DNA from: Sipunculus nudus
Lineage: Eukaryota; Annelida; Sipuncula; Golfingiida; Sipunculidae
NCBI GenBank assembly: GCA_026874595.1
Contig: CM049317.1
Coordinates: 59,166,118-59,230,117 of the forward strand
DNA: 64,000 nucleotides
Direction of reading: 5' to 3'
This document shows, one piece after another, positions 1 to 12,744 of this stretch (position 1 is the stretch's first letter; every line of letters begins with the position of its first letter). Position numbers and translations under genes: made by a program. Below the pieces are notes generated by a model. The model was not told the origin of the DNA and searched no databases. It worked only from the letters and a program-made list of their open reading frames with translations.

Positions 1-204
1 CCCCCTGCGGCAGCCATGATGTCATTATTAATCAAAACATGCATGTTTTCTAGCTGCGTACTACATACACGTATATGGATTGTTAGCTTAAAATGTACTG
101 ATAGCTTGAAGAAGCACTCTCAAGATACTTGAACACAGCCTTCAAATTGTACATGTATGCTTTGGGAGTCATACCAACAAAATAAAAGCCTTCCCAATAT
201 GGGC

Positions 205-400
205 ATTCACTTATTCGGCCAATATTCCAAGGTTTATTTGTGCATACGCGACCGAACATTTGTGAGTATTACTTGTAACGTTCCTGAAATGCCATGAAAA
301 TTTCATGAGATTCCGTTCAATACTGCGTGTGTAAAATTGTGAACAAACACACACACACAAACACATGAACGGGAATGAACGCAAACATAGTTTTGGGAAC
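205..400. repeat. Interspersed repeat family (second copy)
   Basis: TTCGGCCAATATTCCAAGGT, TTATTTGTG, AATGCCATGAAAATTTCATG and TGTGAACAAACACACAC correspond to the copy at 49015-49310. Confidence 0.45.
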
Positions 401-530
401 CTCTTACAATAGGGACCCCCACGTGAAGAAGAAATATAACTTGCATTCCTTAGAATGCAAAATTCAATGTGTGCGTTTGTTCGGATATCTATCTTTCTCT
501 CAATGTTTAGAAATTTAACCTCTGTAACAC

Positions 531-532
<2 letters not shown>

Positions 533-592
<60 letters not shown>
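533..592. repeat. (AT)n microsatellite
   Basis: 60 bp of perfect AT. Explains the IYIYIY frames here on both strands. Confidence 0.97.
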
Positions 593-594
<2 letters not shown>

Positions 595-1001
595 TTCCAG
601 AATCATACTGGTACAAGAACCTCGGATCTATTACTGCCTCGGGGAAATTCCTGATGATTTTTCTCGTTAAGAACAGAAGAAATATATTACATGAATAGTC
701 ATGGAATACAATATCATTGTATTTTAGTTGTGCCAAAAAGGGAGAAAGGACGAACGTCATCTACAGAACTATATTTGTTTGGTGGTATTTGGACATGCAT
801 TCGTATATGAAACGAAACAAATGTTGAAAGCAAGAATATCAGGGAATATCTGGTCCACTTCTGCATATCTTAATGTATACTTCCGCTCAATTAATGATTT
901 TGACTCTATATCGTGCAATTAAATCGAGCTATTAGACATTTTGTTATTTCATAAATTGACCTTAAATAAAACCAATAAATTAAGGATCTTGTTAATTTTG
1001 T

Positions 1002-1058
<57 letters not shown>

Positions 1059-2290
1059 GTATTCTCTTTGCAAACAAGTGTGCTATTAAACTATAGGCAT
1101 AAGTTTTCGAGTAATGAAGCTGGATTATTTTCAAAAGATGTATCTTTGAATTCCTGTGAATTTATGAATTGGTACACGCTTTATTCGTCTCCTTTGTTCA
1201 GTTTTTTTTAATTTGATAGCTTTGACGTCATTTTTCAATCACATATAATAAATGTACAATAATCGACAAAATAAAATTAGTTCGCGTTATACCTATTGGA
1301 AATAACAGAGTATATGCAGTGCTGTGAAAGAAGACGAAGAATAGCAAAGACCAACTATTATGAAGAAATTAATATATATTAACATATTTAACAGAAGTAA
1401 TGCCAACAAAAATATTTTTTTATTAAAATAATCGAGCCTCTGTGTGTCTTATACTCGGTTATACACTGCATTCGTTCAGGATTTTCGGGGTCTCAACACC
1501 CGAGCTGGCAAGGGAAAGGGAAAGAATCGCATCAATGACAGCTAATGTTGCAGATTTAAAATTGCTGGATGTTGGATGCAAAGTGCGATACCACGCTCTC
1601 ATTGGTTTGATTACAATGGTTTGGTTTATGCGAGCCCTGGTGGTGAGACCCGGAGAACCTTCCTATATTCAGCAGCGGTTAAAATGAAGGAGATCTGGAA
1701 CGACTGCTGTGTATAACCGCTGCTCGAAGTGTCAAGGGTGTTTTATACACTGGCATTCTGTGTACAAAACAAACAAGTATATAAAATACACAGAGGCCAA
1801 GCTGGGCCTATCATATATAATGGCATCTCGTGATTTTGACCTGCATCAACATATAGATCTATGTCCTAAAGTTTTTCAGCTGATTAAAAAGTCACAAGAT
1901 TGCTGTAATTAACACAATCACAAGTATTTTAAAAAGAAACCCGGTGTTCTGGCCTTTATGTCTTAGCAAATAATAACAATTAATAATACGAAGAGAACAG
2001 GGCGGTGACATTCATATAACCATGGTTACTTGACTGGGCCAATTATTTTCACTGACATTATCAGCATATATATTTATAAATAACCACTGAACAATAACCA
2101 CGGTACATCTCGGACATTTATAAGTATAAATGACCAATTAGACCATAACCAGCAACAACAACTTAATCCGGTTACGCTGATGACCTAACCACGATCGGGT
2201 TTTCTGAAACAAGTATATATGTAATCGTGGTAGATAATTGTTTTTGTAAGCAGAAATGAGCATCCTGTTTTTGTAAGCAGAAATGAGCAT

Positions 2291-2292
<2 letters not shown>
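593..2292. other. Intergenic, no gene recognised
   Basis: AT-rich single-copy-looking DNA. Two short frames (1442-1687, 1709-1912) have no recognisable motif or splice context and are not called. Confidence 0.5.
1007..1056. repeat. (TA)n microsatellite
   Basis: 50 bp of perfect TA. Confidence 0.97.

Positions 2293-2360
<68 letters not shown>
2293..2360. repeat. (TA)n microsatellite
   Basis: Directly abuts the CAGTGAAA transposon at 2361. Preceded by a duplicated TTTTTGTAAGCAGAAATGAG block. Confidence 0.97.
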
Positions 2361-2363
<3 letters not shown>

Positions 2364-3138
2364 TGAAACCTCAGGCTGCGGACACCCCGCCTAACAGACA
2401 GTTTTTGGGCCGACCAAGCGTTTTTTTAAGGGGCGGACGCCCACATGTTCAGGACAACGGACACATTTGTCCGCCCAATGGCGAAAACACTTTAATGTTC
2501 CTATTATTTGGCCATATATCGCAAAGACTATAAGACCTGCGCTAGGTTTACTCTATTTACCTTATTTTTCAGATGGATTATTCACGTGACAGAATTCACG
2601 TATTTTCAAATGAACTGAGCTGTCAGTGAAGCTACATATTCATTCTGAATTAAGGCCACATTACTCTAACATAGGCCCAGGAGCGAGGATAATGACGTAT
2701 CTATTTCACATCCGGATGATAAAAGTTAAGGGTCATAACACAACAACCGGCTGCAATCAATTTTATTTACATATAACATATATGTAAGATCAAATATTAG
2801 ATTAAAAAAATACCGGCTTTTATGGTTGTTTTAATCCCATATTTGGTCTTAAAAAGAACTCCTGGGCGGACACCCCGCTATAACCACAGGCGCTTGAATT
2901 GCTATGCGTCTTACGGGGGCTTCTTGCCTGCCTATCTCAAATACTAAATAAATAATAAAGAGCTGGACCATATAGCATGAAAAACGCTAGATAAAATGTC
3001 AGATAAGTGTTAGTTATAATGAAATGACCCAGACAAGTAAAAAAATTAACCAAAATCTACATGCACTAATAGCAATTCAAGCGCCTGTGGTATAACAGAC
3101 AAATCGTCCGAGACTGTCGCCCCAGAGTTATTTCACTG
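2361..3138. mobile_element. DNA transposon with CAGTGAAA termini
   Basis: Left end TA|CAGTGAAACCTCAGG; right end GAGTTATTTCACTG. GCGGACACCCCGC occurs at both 2383 and 2866, an internal direct repeat. No transposase frame. It is interrupted by a nested MITE at 2884-3090. Confidence 0.55.
2884..3090. mobile_element. 207-bp MITE nested in the CAGTGAAA transposon, TATAA duplication
   Basis: Near-perfect inverted ends CCACAGGCGCTTGAATTGCT and AGCAATTCAAGCGCCTGTGG. TATAA at both 2879-2883 and 3091-3095. Removing it restores a continuous host element. Confidence 0.88.
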
Positions 3139-3970
3139 AAGATACTAGTATATAGGTATGAGTAGTATTTGTAGTATTTATTGTTTTACATGCTAGTATT
3201 CACAAGTGATCTTACGTTGGCTCTCTGTGGAAAACAGGTTAGAGCCTAACAGTCCTAGGGGATCTATTTGGGCCATCCACATTCAGGAATAATAGGGACC
3301 ATTGAATATATTAAATTTATAATATATACATACATAGCTACACACAAACCGTTAATACGCGTTTTGTGACCGCACATTGTTTAATTGCCCCCATCCATGT
3401 TCGTAAACAATCTTGCGGAACCTTTACTAGAGTTAGAACCTTTCCATTCAGTGGTCCTCCAAAGAAGTGTCAATCAAGAAGTTTATGATTTTATGTTTTA
3501 GCCTGGGTCAGGTATACGTAATCCATTGACATTGCGACAGTCTATACATATTGCAAACAAATTAACTATTTAAACAGATATATAACATTACAACAAACAA
3601 TATATTTTAATGCTCAGTATGAATTAACAAAAGTGGCACAATCTTTAAACTTTTCTCCACAGGAAAATGATACCTAAAGCTTAATATATTAAAATTAAGT
3701 CAAAATATATCATGGTAAACAAGAAGAACCATTTAGTTGAAATAGACTTGGTCATTATATCAACGACGTCACAGGTGTCACAGCTCAAAATCATAGGCAT
3801 ATTCCTAGTGTACACAATAGAAAATGTACAACCAGATATACATGGATAATAATTATTTAACCATATGTAAAGCTAATTAAGGTGAGCTACCGTGGCATTG
3901 GATAGTTACAAAAAGGTCACACATTGTATTAGTTTATAGTCAGTAAAATAAATCAATTGGAACTCCGAGA

Positions 3971-3972
<2 letters not shown>

Positions 3973-4026
<54 letters not shown>
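3973..4026. repeat. (AT)n microsatellite
   Basis: 54 bp of AT. Confidence 0.97.
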
Positions 4027-4030
<4 letters not shown>

Positions 4031-4643
4031 ATTTGTAAATGAATCTACCCATATAATTATTAAGGCAATTAATGCAGATGCAGGTTCAATTTATTTACCA
4101 ATCATGTTCATGATCTTCGGTTTTTAATTATTTTGTTTCAATATTTGAAATATATTTGCATGATGGCATTGAATTCTGTCTCCTCTGAAAACAAGAATAA
4201 TGTTCTGTTTGGACAAAAAGTAAACCAAAATAAAGTAAAAGTATGAAAACACATACACATTTGACGATCTGGACCCAATATTCCGACATCTTTTCAGTTT
4301 AACTTAACAATTCGAACCGGAATATCCGAGCCCGATGTGCTTTTATTAAACAGAGGTATTCCGCTACCACTATGATCCCTCTCTATAGACCTGTTATGAT
4401 ATTACGGCCATTTTATCGTAGCAACACGTGTGTGAATACTGGCGGTAACATTTTTCACTCATGAACTAAGTGCATTGGTGTGCTGCTATAGAGTTTAAAC
4501 GTACGTAATAAAATACTGCCTCTTAGACATTCAACACAGCGTTTTTATGGCTGATATGCCATCAGTATCTAAACAAAATGTGAAAATGCTGGCTCTTGCA
4601 TCTTGTGCACATGATTTGTCGCATTAAATAATAGGTCATATTA

Positions 4644-4946
4644 GGCAAACAGAAATAAAAGGTATGGTTCTCAGGCACCGCCCGCGTCCATTTTAACCCC
4701 CCGCATCAAACATTTTCATTTAATTTTCATCTTTCAAGAAGATAAAATAATACAATTTTGATAAGTTTTTCTTTGTTATGTAGTGCTTTTACCTGTTTGG
4801 AAAAAAACATTATGTTATTATCATGCTTTTCCCTGATCATATGTCATATTTATCGAAACATACAAAAATGGCAATAAAAAATCCCTCCCGCCCGCACTGA
4901 TTTTTGAAAAAAAAAAGTTTCTGAGAACCATACTTTTTTTCTGGCC
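4644..4946. mobile_element. Second copy of the GGTTCTCAGGCAC MITE
   Basis: Ends GGCAAACAGAAATAAAAGGT, ATGGTTCTCAGGCACC and TCTGAGAACCATACTTTTTT...GGCC. Internal CCGCATCAAACATTTT matches the reverse of the copy at 18061. Flanks are TTA and TTC, i.e. a slightly eroded target duplication. Confidence 0.8.
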
Positions 4947-5431
4947 TTCATCGGCCTGGCCTGGACCGCCCTAGAGCCAGTGTGTTGTTGCATCTTGTTC
5001 ACTCTTCGTCCGCACATGGGCCCAATGCACGCGGGGTGCCGGCCAGTATGCGGTCAGTGTTTGGACGTAACGGTGTCCGCACTGTACCCACTGATGATTA
5101 GTTCCCCATTTGATGAAAAACGGATTCATGGCTACGATGAAATAGTCTTACGGTTATAAAAGGTCGATGTAGCGGGAACAAAGTGGACGCGAAATATTAC
5201 TTATTATTTAATAAGAGTAGGTTTGACGGTGAACATTTGTATGTCGGTGGATTCACTCAGGAGAGATCATGGTCGTAATGTCACAATAAGTCGATGAATC
5301 GGAATCATGGGGGGATGGAATACGATTATTATTTAATAATATTCTTCTTTCTAGCTATTTATCATGGTAATTACATATTCTACTTTCAATTACCAGACAA
5401 ACTTCTGTTAGAAAAATTGTTAACTTGTCGC

Positions 5432-5437
5432 TTTATT
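5432..5437 (-). terminator. Polyadenylation signal AATAAA
   Basis: AATAAA on the minus strand, 10 bases past the stop codon of the tyrosine-tail membrane protein gene. It supports this as the last exon. Confidence 0.6.
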
Positions 5438-5446
5438 TTATAAAAT

Positions 5447-8400
5447 TTAAATGACTGAATACACTGGATTTTTCACAAGAACTGTCTCGTCGTCTTGTTC
5501 ATTAGCCCATCCCGGGGCTGATGGATTTACGCTGCCATAGGGAGTAGCCTGTGGTAGTATTTTGTGCGACTTGTCAACCTGGGCATATACGTATTTCCCG
5601 GGGTCACAGCTGGCAGCTTGTTGTCCAGCGCGTGGCTCCTTGACGACGGTGGCGTAAGTTGGCGGGGTCTCATTTTGCGCATGCGCATTCCGGTTTGTGC
5701 TGTCCCTGGGCGGGACATGATGCGTGTCGGGACATTGGTCGGCCGTGTGGTAGAGTGGTGGCGCGGGAGGTTTCTCTTGCCTTTGTGTCACGTTATGTGT
5801 GAGCGTTCCGTTTCTGTGGCCTCTCTGTCGGTGACGTGATGCCCTGCTCTTGGTTGAACCGTGCCTCTTCTGGTATTCCTTTTCTTGTATCTTCTTCTTC
5901 CTGTTGAAAAAAGAAAATATACTTCCGTTTGTTTAAGATAAAAAAAAATAAATTTAATAATTTTATTGGTTATTCAGGTTCAATTTTATCATTTTTAAAG
6001 TATTCTGTCAAGGTTTAAAGCTAAACTCCAAATATCTGAAGAAGAAAGGACTATTACCTACATGGATAGGCCTATAATATGTATTTATGTAATAATACAT
6101 AATATACTAGTAGATACTCCGTTCTACCAACTCGTGCCCATCTGGTTTTTTTTAAAGATAATTTTCTTACAAGTTTATATTTACAGTTTATTGAAATTTC
6201 ATGACATACAACAAAAGATACATTAAACATAATACATACATGGAATCTTAGTTCAGTTCTGATTGCTTCAATAACAAATATTTGCCTCAATTCTAGTTAC
6301 AAGACAGACATAAATCACACAATACAAACATAAAGCTGACTATGACAAAACATCATCACATCATACAACATAGCTACACGAAAAAAAAAGGAAAAAAATA
6401 GTGAAGACCACAACGTCTTCTTCAAATTATAACACACTGATATAAGAGAGGAACAATTAAAACTAAGCTTTTGGTTTATAATGCATGTATTTACATTATA
6501 AGTTAATTTTATATCATGAAGTTCAATTGTATAGGCTCCATTTTCTTAAGTGCATTCTAATTTTTGTTTTTCTTCTGCTATAATGTATTCTTCTTTCTTA
6601 AAGGATTTGACTCAAGATTATGATTTTAAGAATAAGGTATTCATGCTCTTACAACCTTTTCCTATATACAATGTCAATTTATACAACATAATGATTGTAT
6701 TTTTTAGAGTATTTTCATTATTTACTGGAAACATAATTATACTTTCTGACAATGTTGGCATATTTATGTCAATACAACGTAGCCATTCAGACATTCTAAA
6801 ATACAGATTCTTTGCAACCATACAATGATAAAACGGATCATTAAGTGTCTCTGTAAACTGGAAACAATTATCATGCACACTTATGAAAATCAGACAATTT
6901 CCGTTTAAATAGGACATTGTTCACTGGCAGATAATTATCCACTGCCTCATATATCTATCTAGCGTGATGTGATATATATTTCAGAAAATGCTGATCTTTC
7001 TCAAATTCAGTATTTTTAATAATAGTATCCAACATTTTTCTATACTCAAACATATAATCAATCAATTTCTTATATATAACTTTACTAGTTATCTGATTAT
7101 GAAAATAAGGTATACTATATTAAGCAATACTATATTCTCACAATCCTTAGGAATTTCTATTTCTTTGTCACAATCGAGTTTTTGTAGCTGTTAACCCACT
7201 GAGGCAAAAAACTTATTCAAGTTGTAACATAATCAGAGGTGATAGATTATAAGATTTAAAATCATTCTTATTTTCAAAGGAACTATCATTGTTAAACAAA
7301 TCTTTAACATGAATAATGCCTTTTAATTAAATTTTTTTTCTAATAAATTGTTTTATTATTAACTTAAAAAAGATATTTTATATTGTTTGTTTTAACGCTT
7401 GTTTTTGATTGGTTGGTTTACTTTTTTAGTTCTGCCTAGGATGATAAGCAGTTTTTTTATAGAAGTTTGGTAAGGACTGTGGTATTGCATCCTTACTGAA
7501 ATTTTTTAATTTTATATATGATACACCTCCATTTTTTCTAGATGTTTAATTACCATCTGCGTCCATGGTATTCTTTCACCTGTAATCAAAATGTTTATAA
7601 CCCATTAAATGTGTTAAACTTTCAGCATGTTTTTACATCAGGCAGTTTAAGGCCACATGTATTTATGGACCTTTTGCTGTATTATATTTTATTTTTGCAT
7701 TTTTACCATTCCAGATAAAATTATTTATATATATTGTATATTTTTAACAAAATTTTCAGATGGCTCACATGTATAAATTGCATATAAAATAGATGATATA
7801 ATAAGTGTGCGAACAACTTCAATTCTATCATAAACAGTCAATGAACGACTTCGCCATAAATTCAGTATTTTATCTATTTTTATTCCTTTAGCTTTGTATA
7901 GTTTAATCTGCTACTATGTCTGAATCGAAAGAGAAATGAATACCCAATATTCGTACAGTTTAACTATCAAGTTTATCCACTAGCTTATAATAGATTGGTT
8001 TGTCTCGTCTAGTTTTATAACTACCAAGCCAAGCAGCTTCCGATTTTTAATTTTTTTTTCTTCTTTTAGAGCTGAATTTCTTGAAAATGGGTTTAATACA
8101 TTTACCTATGTCATAATTATAATTAAAATATTCTTCTAAGTCCTTTCCTAGATAAAGAAAATAAAATCATAGAATTCTTTACTCAATCCATCATTCCCTG
8201 GAGATTAATTTGAAGATATTGTTTTTACCGCTTGGAATGCTTCAGTAAATGATATCAGACCTTCACAAACGTCATTTTGTTCCTCTGATAAATTCGCAAC
8301 ATCTATATTATGTAAATATTGTTCACATTCATCATTTGAAAATATAACTGATCTGGTGGTTTTTTTTTTTTTTTTGTAAAATGATAATTTTATTTGGAGA

Positions 8401-11400
8401 CACTACCCCTTTGTTCCCGGAAAGAATACATTTTTAACCCATAACTATTACTTTTCTCCAATCTCAAGAAAGAGGAAAAGTTTTTCCCCTATGTTCTCTC
8501 CGCTTTGCTCGTGACCTGATAATTAATCATTATGTTACATGGTTATAGTAGGTTTTTATTTTTGTCTAAATTTCTTGATATTCCTTTAAAATAGTTTCTT
8601 CCTGTTCTTTTTCAGATCTTTTATCGAGCTCATTAAGTTTTTTTTCTCAAGAATCTGTATATCACACTTTCTCTTCCGTGCTTTGACCTTTGAATATGCA
8701 ACAGTTGTGTCCCGTATCTTTTATTTTATATACTACCAATTAACAAGTACCTGAATCAACATTCAATAACTCATCTTTCCGTATTTTTATACGTCTTTTC
8801 ATTTCTTTCACAAACACATCATCCAGCAATGAAGAATTATTAAATTTCCATAGACCTGGTCCATATTTAATTTCCTCTGTGATTCCTGATTTCATTGTTA
8901 AACCTGAATGTTCTGTGTCCACAGACACGTATATGTCAGCAGATTTAATATATGCTTGTATATCATTCGAAACTAAATTTAATCAAGCCTTCTTTGTATT
9001 AATGGACTGAATCTTCTCCAGGTATACCTCCTAACTTCTGGGTTTCGCAATCTCTGAATAACTATAGCAAATCATTCTCAACAATAACTGAATAAATCTT
9101 TTCGACTGACTTTTTTAAAAGAAAAAATACCTCTAAATGCATCGATTGAACTTAAACAAACACTGAAGTCCCCTCCGATTATTATTTTAACATCTTTATA
9201 TTGAATAGCTTGTTGAATGAGATGGTTAAGTTTAAAAAAAATGTTCAGATTGGTGCATAAATATAACATAATAGAAACAAACATCCATGTATTTGAAACT
9301 TATATATAACTTAAATATATATGAGTCATTCGAGAAAGACCCGTATATTCAATCATCTGGGTCTGCCTGCATGATCAATTTGAAACACCAATAACATATA
9401 CAAGGATAATATAGTCATTCTTGCTTTGTGCTAAGACTTTTCCATTCTATGTCCAAGCAGCCCGTACTATTTCATGATTCCAGAATATGCTGAAACGTTC
9501 AATCAGTTTGTTATACATGTCATCCAGTATTGAGATCCCTTTTTCTTTCACTTTCTTCCTGTCCCTCCGTACTGTATATTTTTCTTTAAAGATAATTCCA
9601 TTTCTTTAATATGCTGTGTCACACCATAAAAGATGTGAACGTCCAGGTTCTTTCAAGAATCAAACAAACTGGCTGAACACATACATACGTACACTCCGGA
9701 AAAAAGGAATGAGACCTTTGTTAACAAAACAATGATTTATATTAAAAAAATACTTACATCCTCTGGAGAGTCGCTCCCTTTACCCAAATATTGAATATAT
9801 TCACATAAATACACTGAGTCCAATGGTAACGGTAAAAACAGTTCCTAATCACTCGATCATTTCCTAACCACTTGGCTATATCGCGCACACACTTAACAAC
9901 GGGGTGAAACTCTCCTGTATTTACGGAGTTTCTATAATCATTAAACTCTCGCTGTGTATACACGTTTCAAAGTCCACATAAGGAGCACAGATTATTTTTT
10001 CTGAACGTTGAATCGCAATCTCTCACAGCTGATATATCCTGGAATCTTCCAGACCTAGTACCGGAATAAGCATCCACACCGCTATATCCAGTATCTTTAC
10101 GGTTAAGTGTAAATATAAAGTCATTGGTTTGTTCCTGCAAGCACAACAAGAATCACCCCGCAAGATTACTAGTCCGTCGGCAAAATTCATTATTTGCTCT
10201 TAAGTCCTTTCTAGAGAAATCATTCGTGGCTTACTCAGACTACGTTTGTAGACACCATATTTCAGCTGTCTCCACTGTAACATATGAAGACCTGCCTCCG
10301 GTGTGCTAAACAGGCACTTCTCCTCCCCCCCCCCCCCGACGCTGAAACGGGCCCTCCTTATAAAGGCTTGTTTACGCTACAACTCCAGATCATCCTCCCG
10401 GTCAATCATTACCTCATATTAAGCCGACCGTCAATCACTGCGCGAATATTAATAAGGAAACGCCTCTAGGAAAAGTGTGAGAAAACCTAACTTACAAAGG
10501 TGTACTTCCTTTGCAATCTCACACAAACACCATATGACCGCCAAAACAGAAGCGTCTCCATCTAAATTAAACCGAACAGAAATTAACATAAAACGAGACA
10601 CGTGTGCTGTCTAACAACTAAACTGCCTTGCAGTTAACATGTTGTAAAGTAGATATACATATATGTATATATACTTTGTTGAAAATTTGGACCTTTTACA
10701 CAACATTACCAGTCTTTTCGCTTGCCCGAGGGTGAGCGCTCTGCATGCTTTATGGGAAGGCCGTGTCCAATGGCCATGTTTCACTCACTAACGAGTGCGC
10801 CTTTCGGGGGTTCCTCGGTGACATGACCCAATAAGGGGGACGACTACACATCAAGTCAACCAGATCCCCCATGTGCAGTAGTTACCGCGCCCGTTTGACA
10901 TCGGGATATTAAATGAGTGGAAGAGTGTGATCTTTCCCTACATCTTGACTGGATGCTAAGGCATTTACTTCCCACAAAAATAAACAAAAATAAACCATGT
11001 TTTTATTTTCCTTCGAAAGCAGATAAAAACGATAGTTTTATGTAGATATGACCAATTTGAAAAAAAGATACAATGGAAATGGTTTTTCAGCTTTCTGTGA
11101 TTTTGATCTAGTTAACTTAAATTTGAATATTAGAAAAGATCTTATGCAGAGGGAAGGACAACAACTGAAAGTTAAGCTCAAAGGACGTAAAAACAGTAAA
11201 TGGAACAAACGAATTGGTTTAAACATTAGCTATAGTACTTCATCTTATGCATCTTACCTGTTTAAATAACACTGGACAATCAGGGTAGTGGAGTTGAATA
11301 CACAGGCGACACCTAGGGCAATGGCGACAGACTTCCAAGTATCCTTTTCTGTAAACAGAATCATAACAGCCTTGTAGTGGGAGTCTTCGAACGATTTTTC

Positions 11401-12372
11401 TTTAGTGGTTATAAGAATACCCGGAAATGGGGGGGGGGGGGGGGGGGGTAGCTGTGGGAGCTATAGCTCCCTCGAAAGATTCTGGCCTCTGTGGAAAGAA
11501 AGCATTATGCAGTAGCTATGTTGGTCACCCAGGTGTTGGAGATGTCTCAATGTCTGACTGGTGAACACACACCAAATAACAAAGCAAAACGATGATTAAA
11601 ATCTCTTAAATTCCTTTTTACTATAAATTCTACGTGCGCTCAGATTTAGATATACATTCCATGAGTAAAATGCTAGATTGTATACTGCATCGCAAGGATC
11701 ACATTCTGAGCTACAAAGTCCTTCCCACTAACTACCTACCCCAATACAAGGTTTGCACACATTTAAGATGCTAGTAACACTGCGACATATAAGCTCCCCC
11801 CCCCCCCCCAAAAAAAAAAAAAAAAAAAAAAATTATGGATCCGCCAGCTGTGGGAGCTGTAGCTCCCTCGAAAGATTCTGGCCTCTGTGGAAAGAAAGCA
11901 TTATGCAGTAGCTATGTTAATTGGTCACCCAGGTGTTGGAGATGACCAATGTCTGACTGGTGAACACACACCAAATAACACAGCAAAACGATGATTAAAA
12001 TCTCTTAAATTCCTTTTTACTATAAATTCTACGTGCGCTCAGATTTAGATATACATTCCATGAGTAAAATGCTAGATTGTATACTGCATCGCAAGGATCA
12101 CATTCTGAGCTACAAAGTCCTTCCCACTAACGGTGACTAACCTACCCCAATACAAGGTTTGCACACATTTAAGATGCTAGTAACACTGCGACAGTACAGT
12201 ATGTTTCCCTCTGCATGCTAAGGAATGCAAGCCTCCACCATGTGGGGGGTTTCTATTGTAGGATGCTCCCAAAACCGTGTTTGCATCGATTAATCAGCCC
12301 ATATTAGCAGGTTCATTCGTGTCAAAGTGACTGTACATTTTTTAATGTTCATTGATGCCGTTCCTGAACCCG

Positions 12373-12418
<46 letters not shown>

Positions 12419-12682
12419 AAGGCAAGTAAAAGCATACATGTGTATGTGTGTGTTTGTTTGTGTGTAAGAGTGAGGTGGTTGTGTGGTTTAAACTGTATTC
12501 AAACACCAATTATAATGTCAAAAAGACAAATGTTATGGGAGTCAGGAGAAGTGATGATTAATACAAACCTCACATGAAACCAGTCACTTAACTGGTAATA
12601 CGTCAAGTCTAGTGTTTTCTTTCATTTTATATTATTTGTCCGAATATGGGCTAAACCTTATGTTTGAAAAATATTTTCAACG

Positions 12683-12744
<62 letters not shown>

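Noticed and set aside
211-760. Frames rich in IYIYIY on both strands (here and at most AT arrays)
   Set aside because: They are translations of (AT)n microsatellites with no other coding feature.
1442-1912. Two adjacent plus-strand frames as a small gene
   Set aside because: No recognisable motif and no supporting splice or polyadenylation signals.
5564-5839. Plus-strand ORF opposite exon 3 of the membrane protein
   Set aside because: The minus frame has the polyadenylation signal, splice acceptor and continuity with a transmembrane exon.
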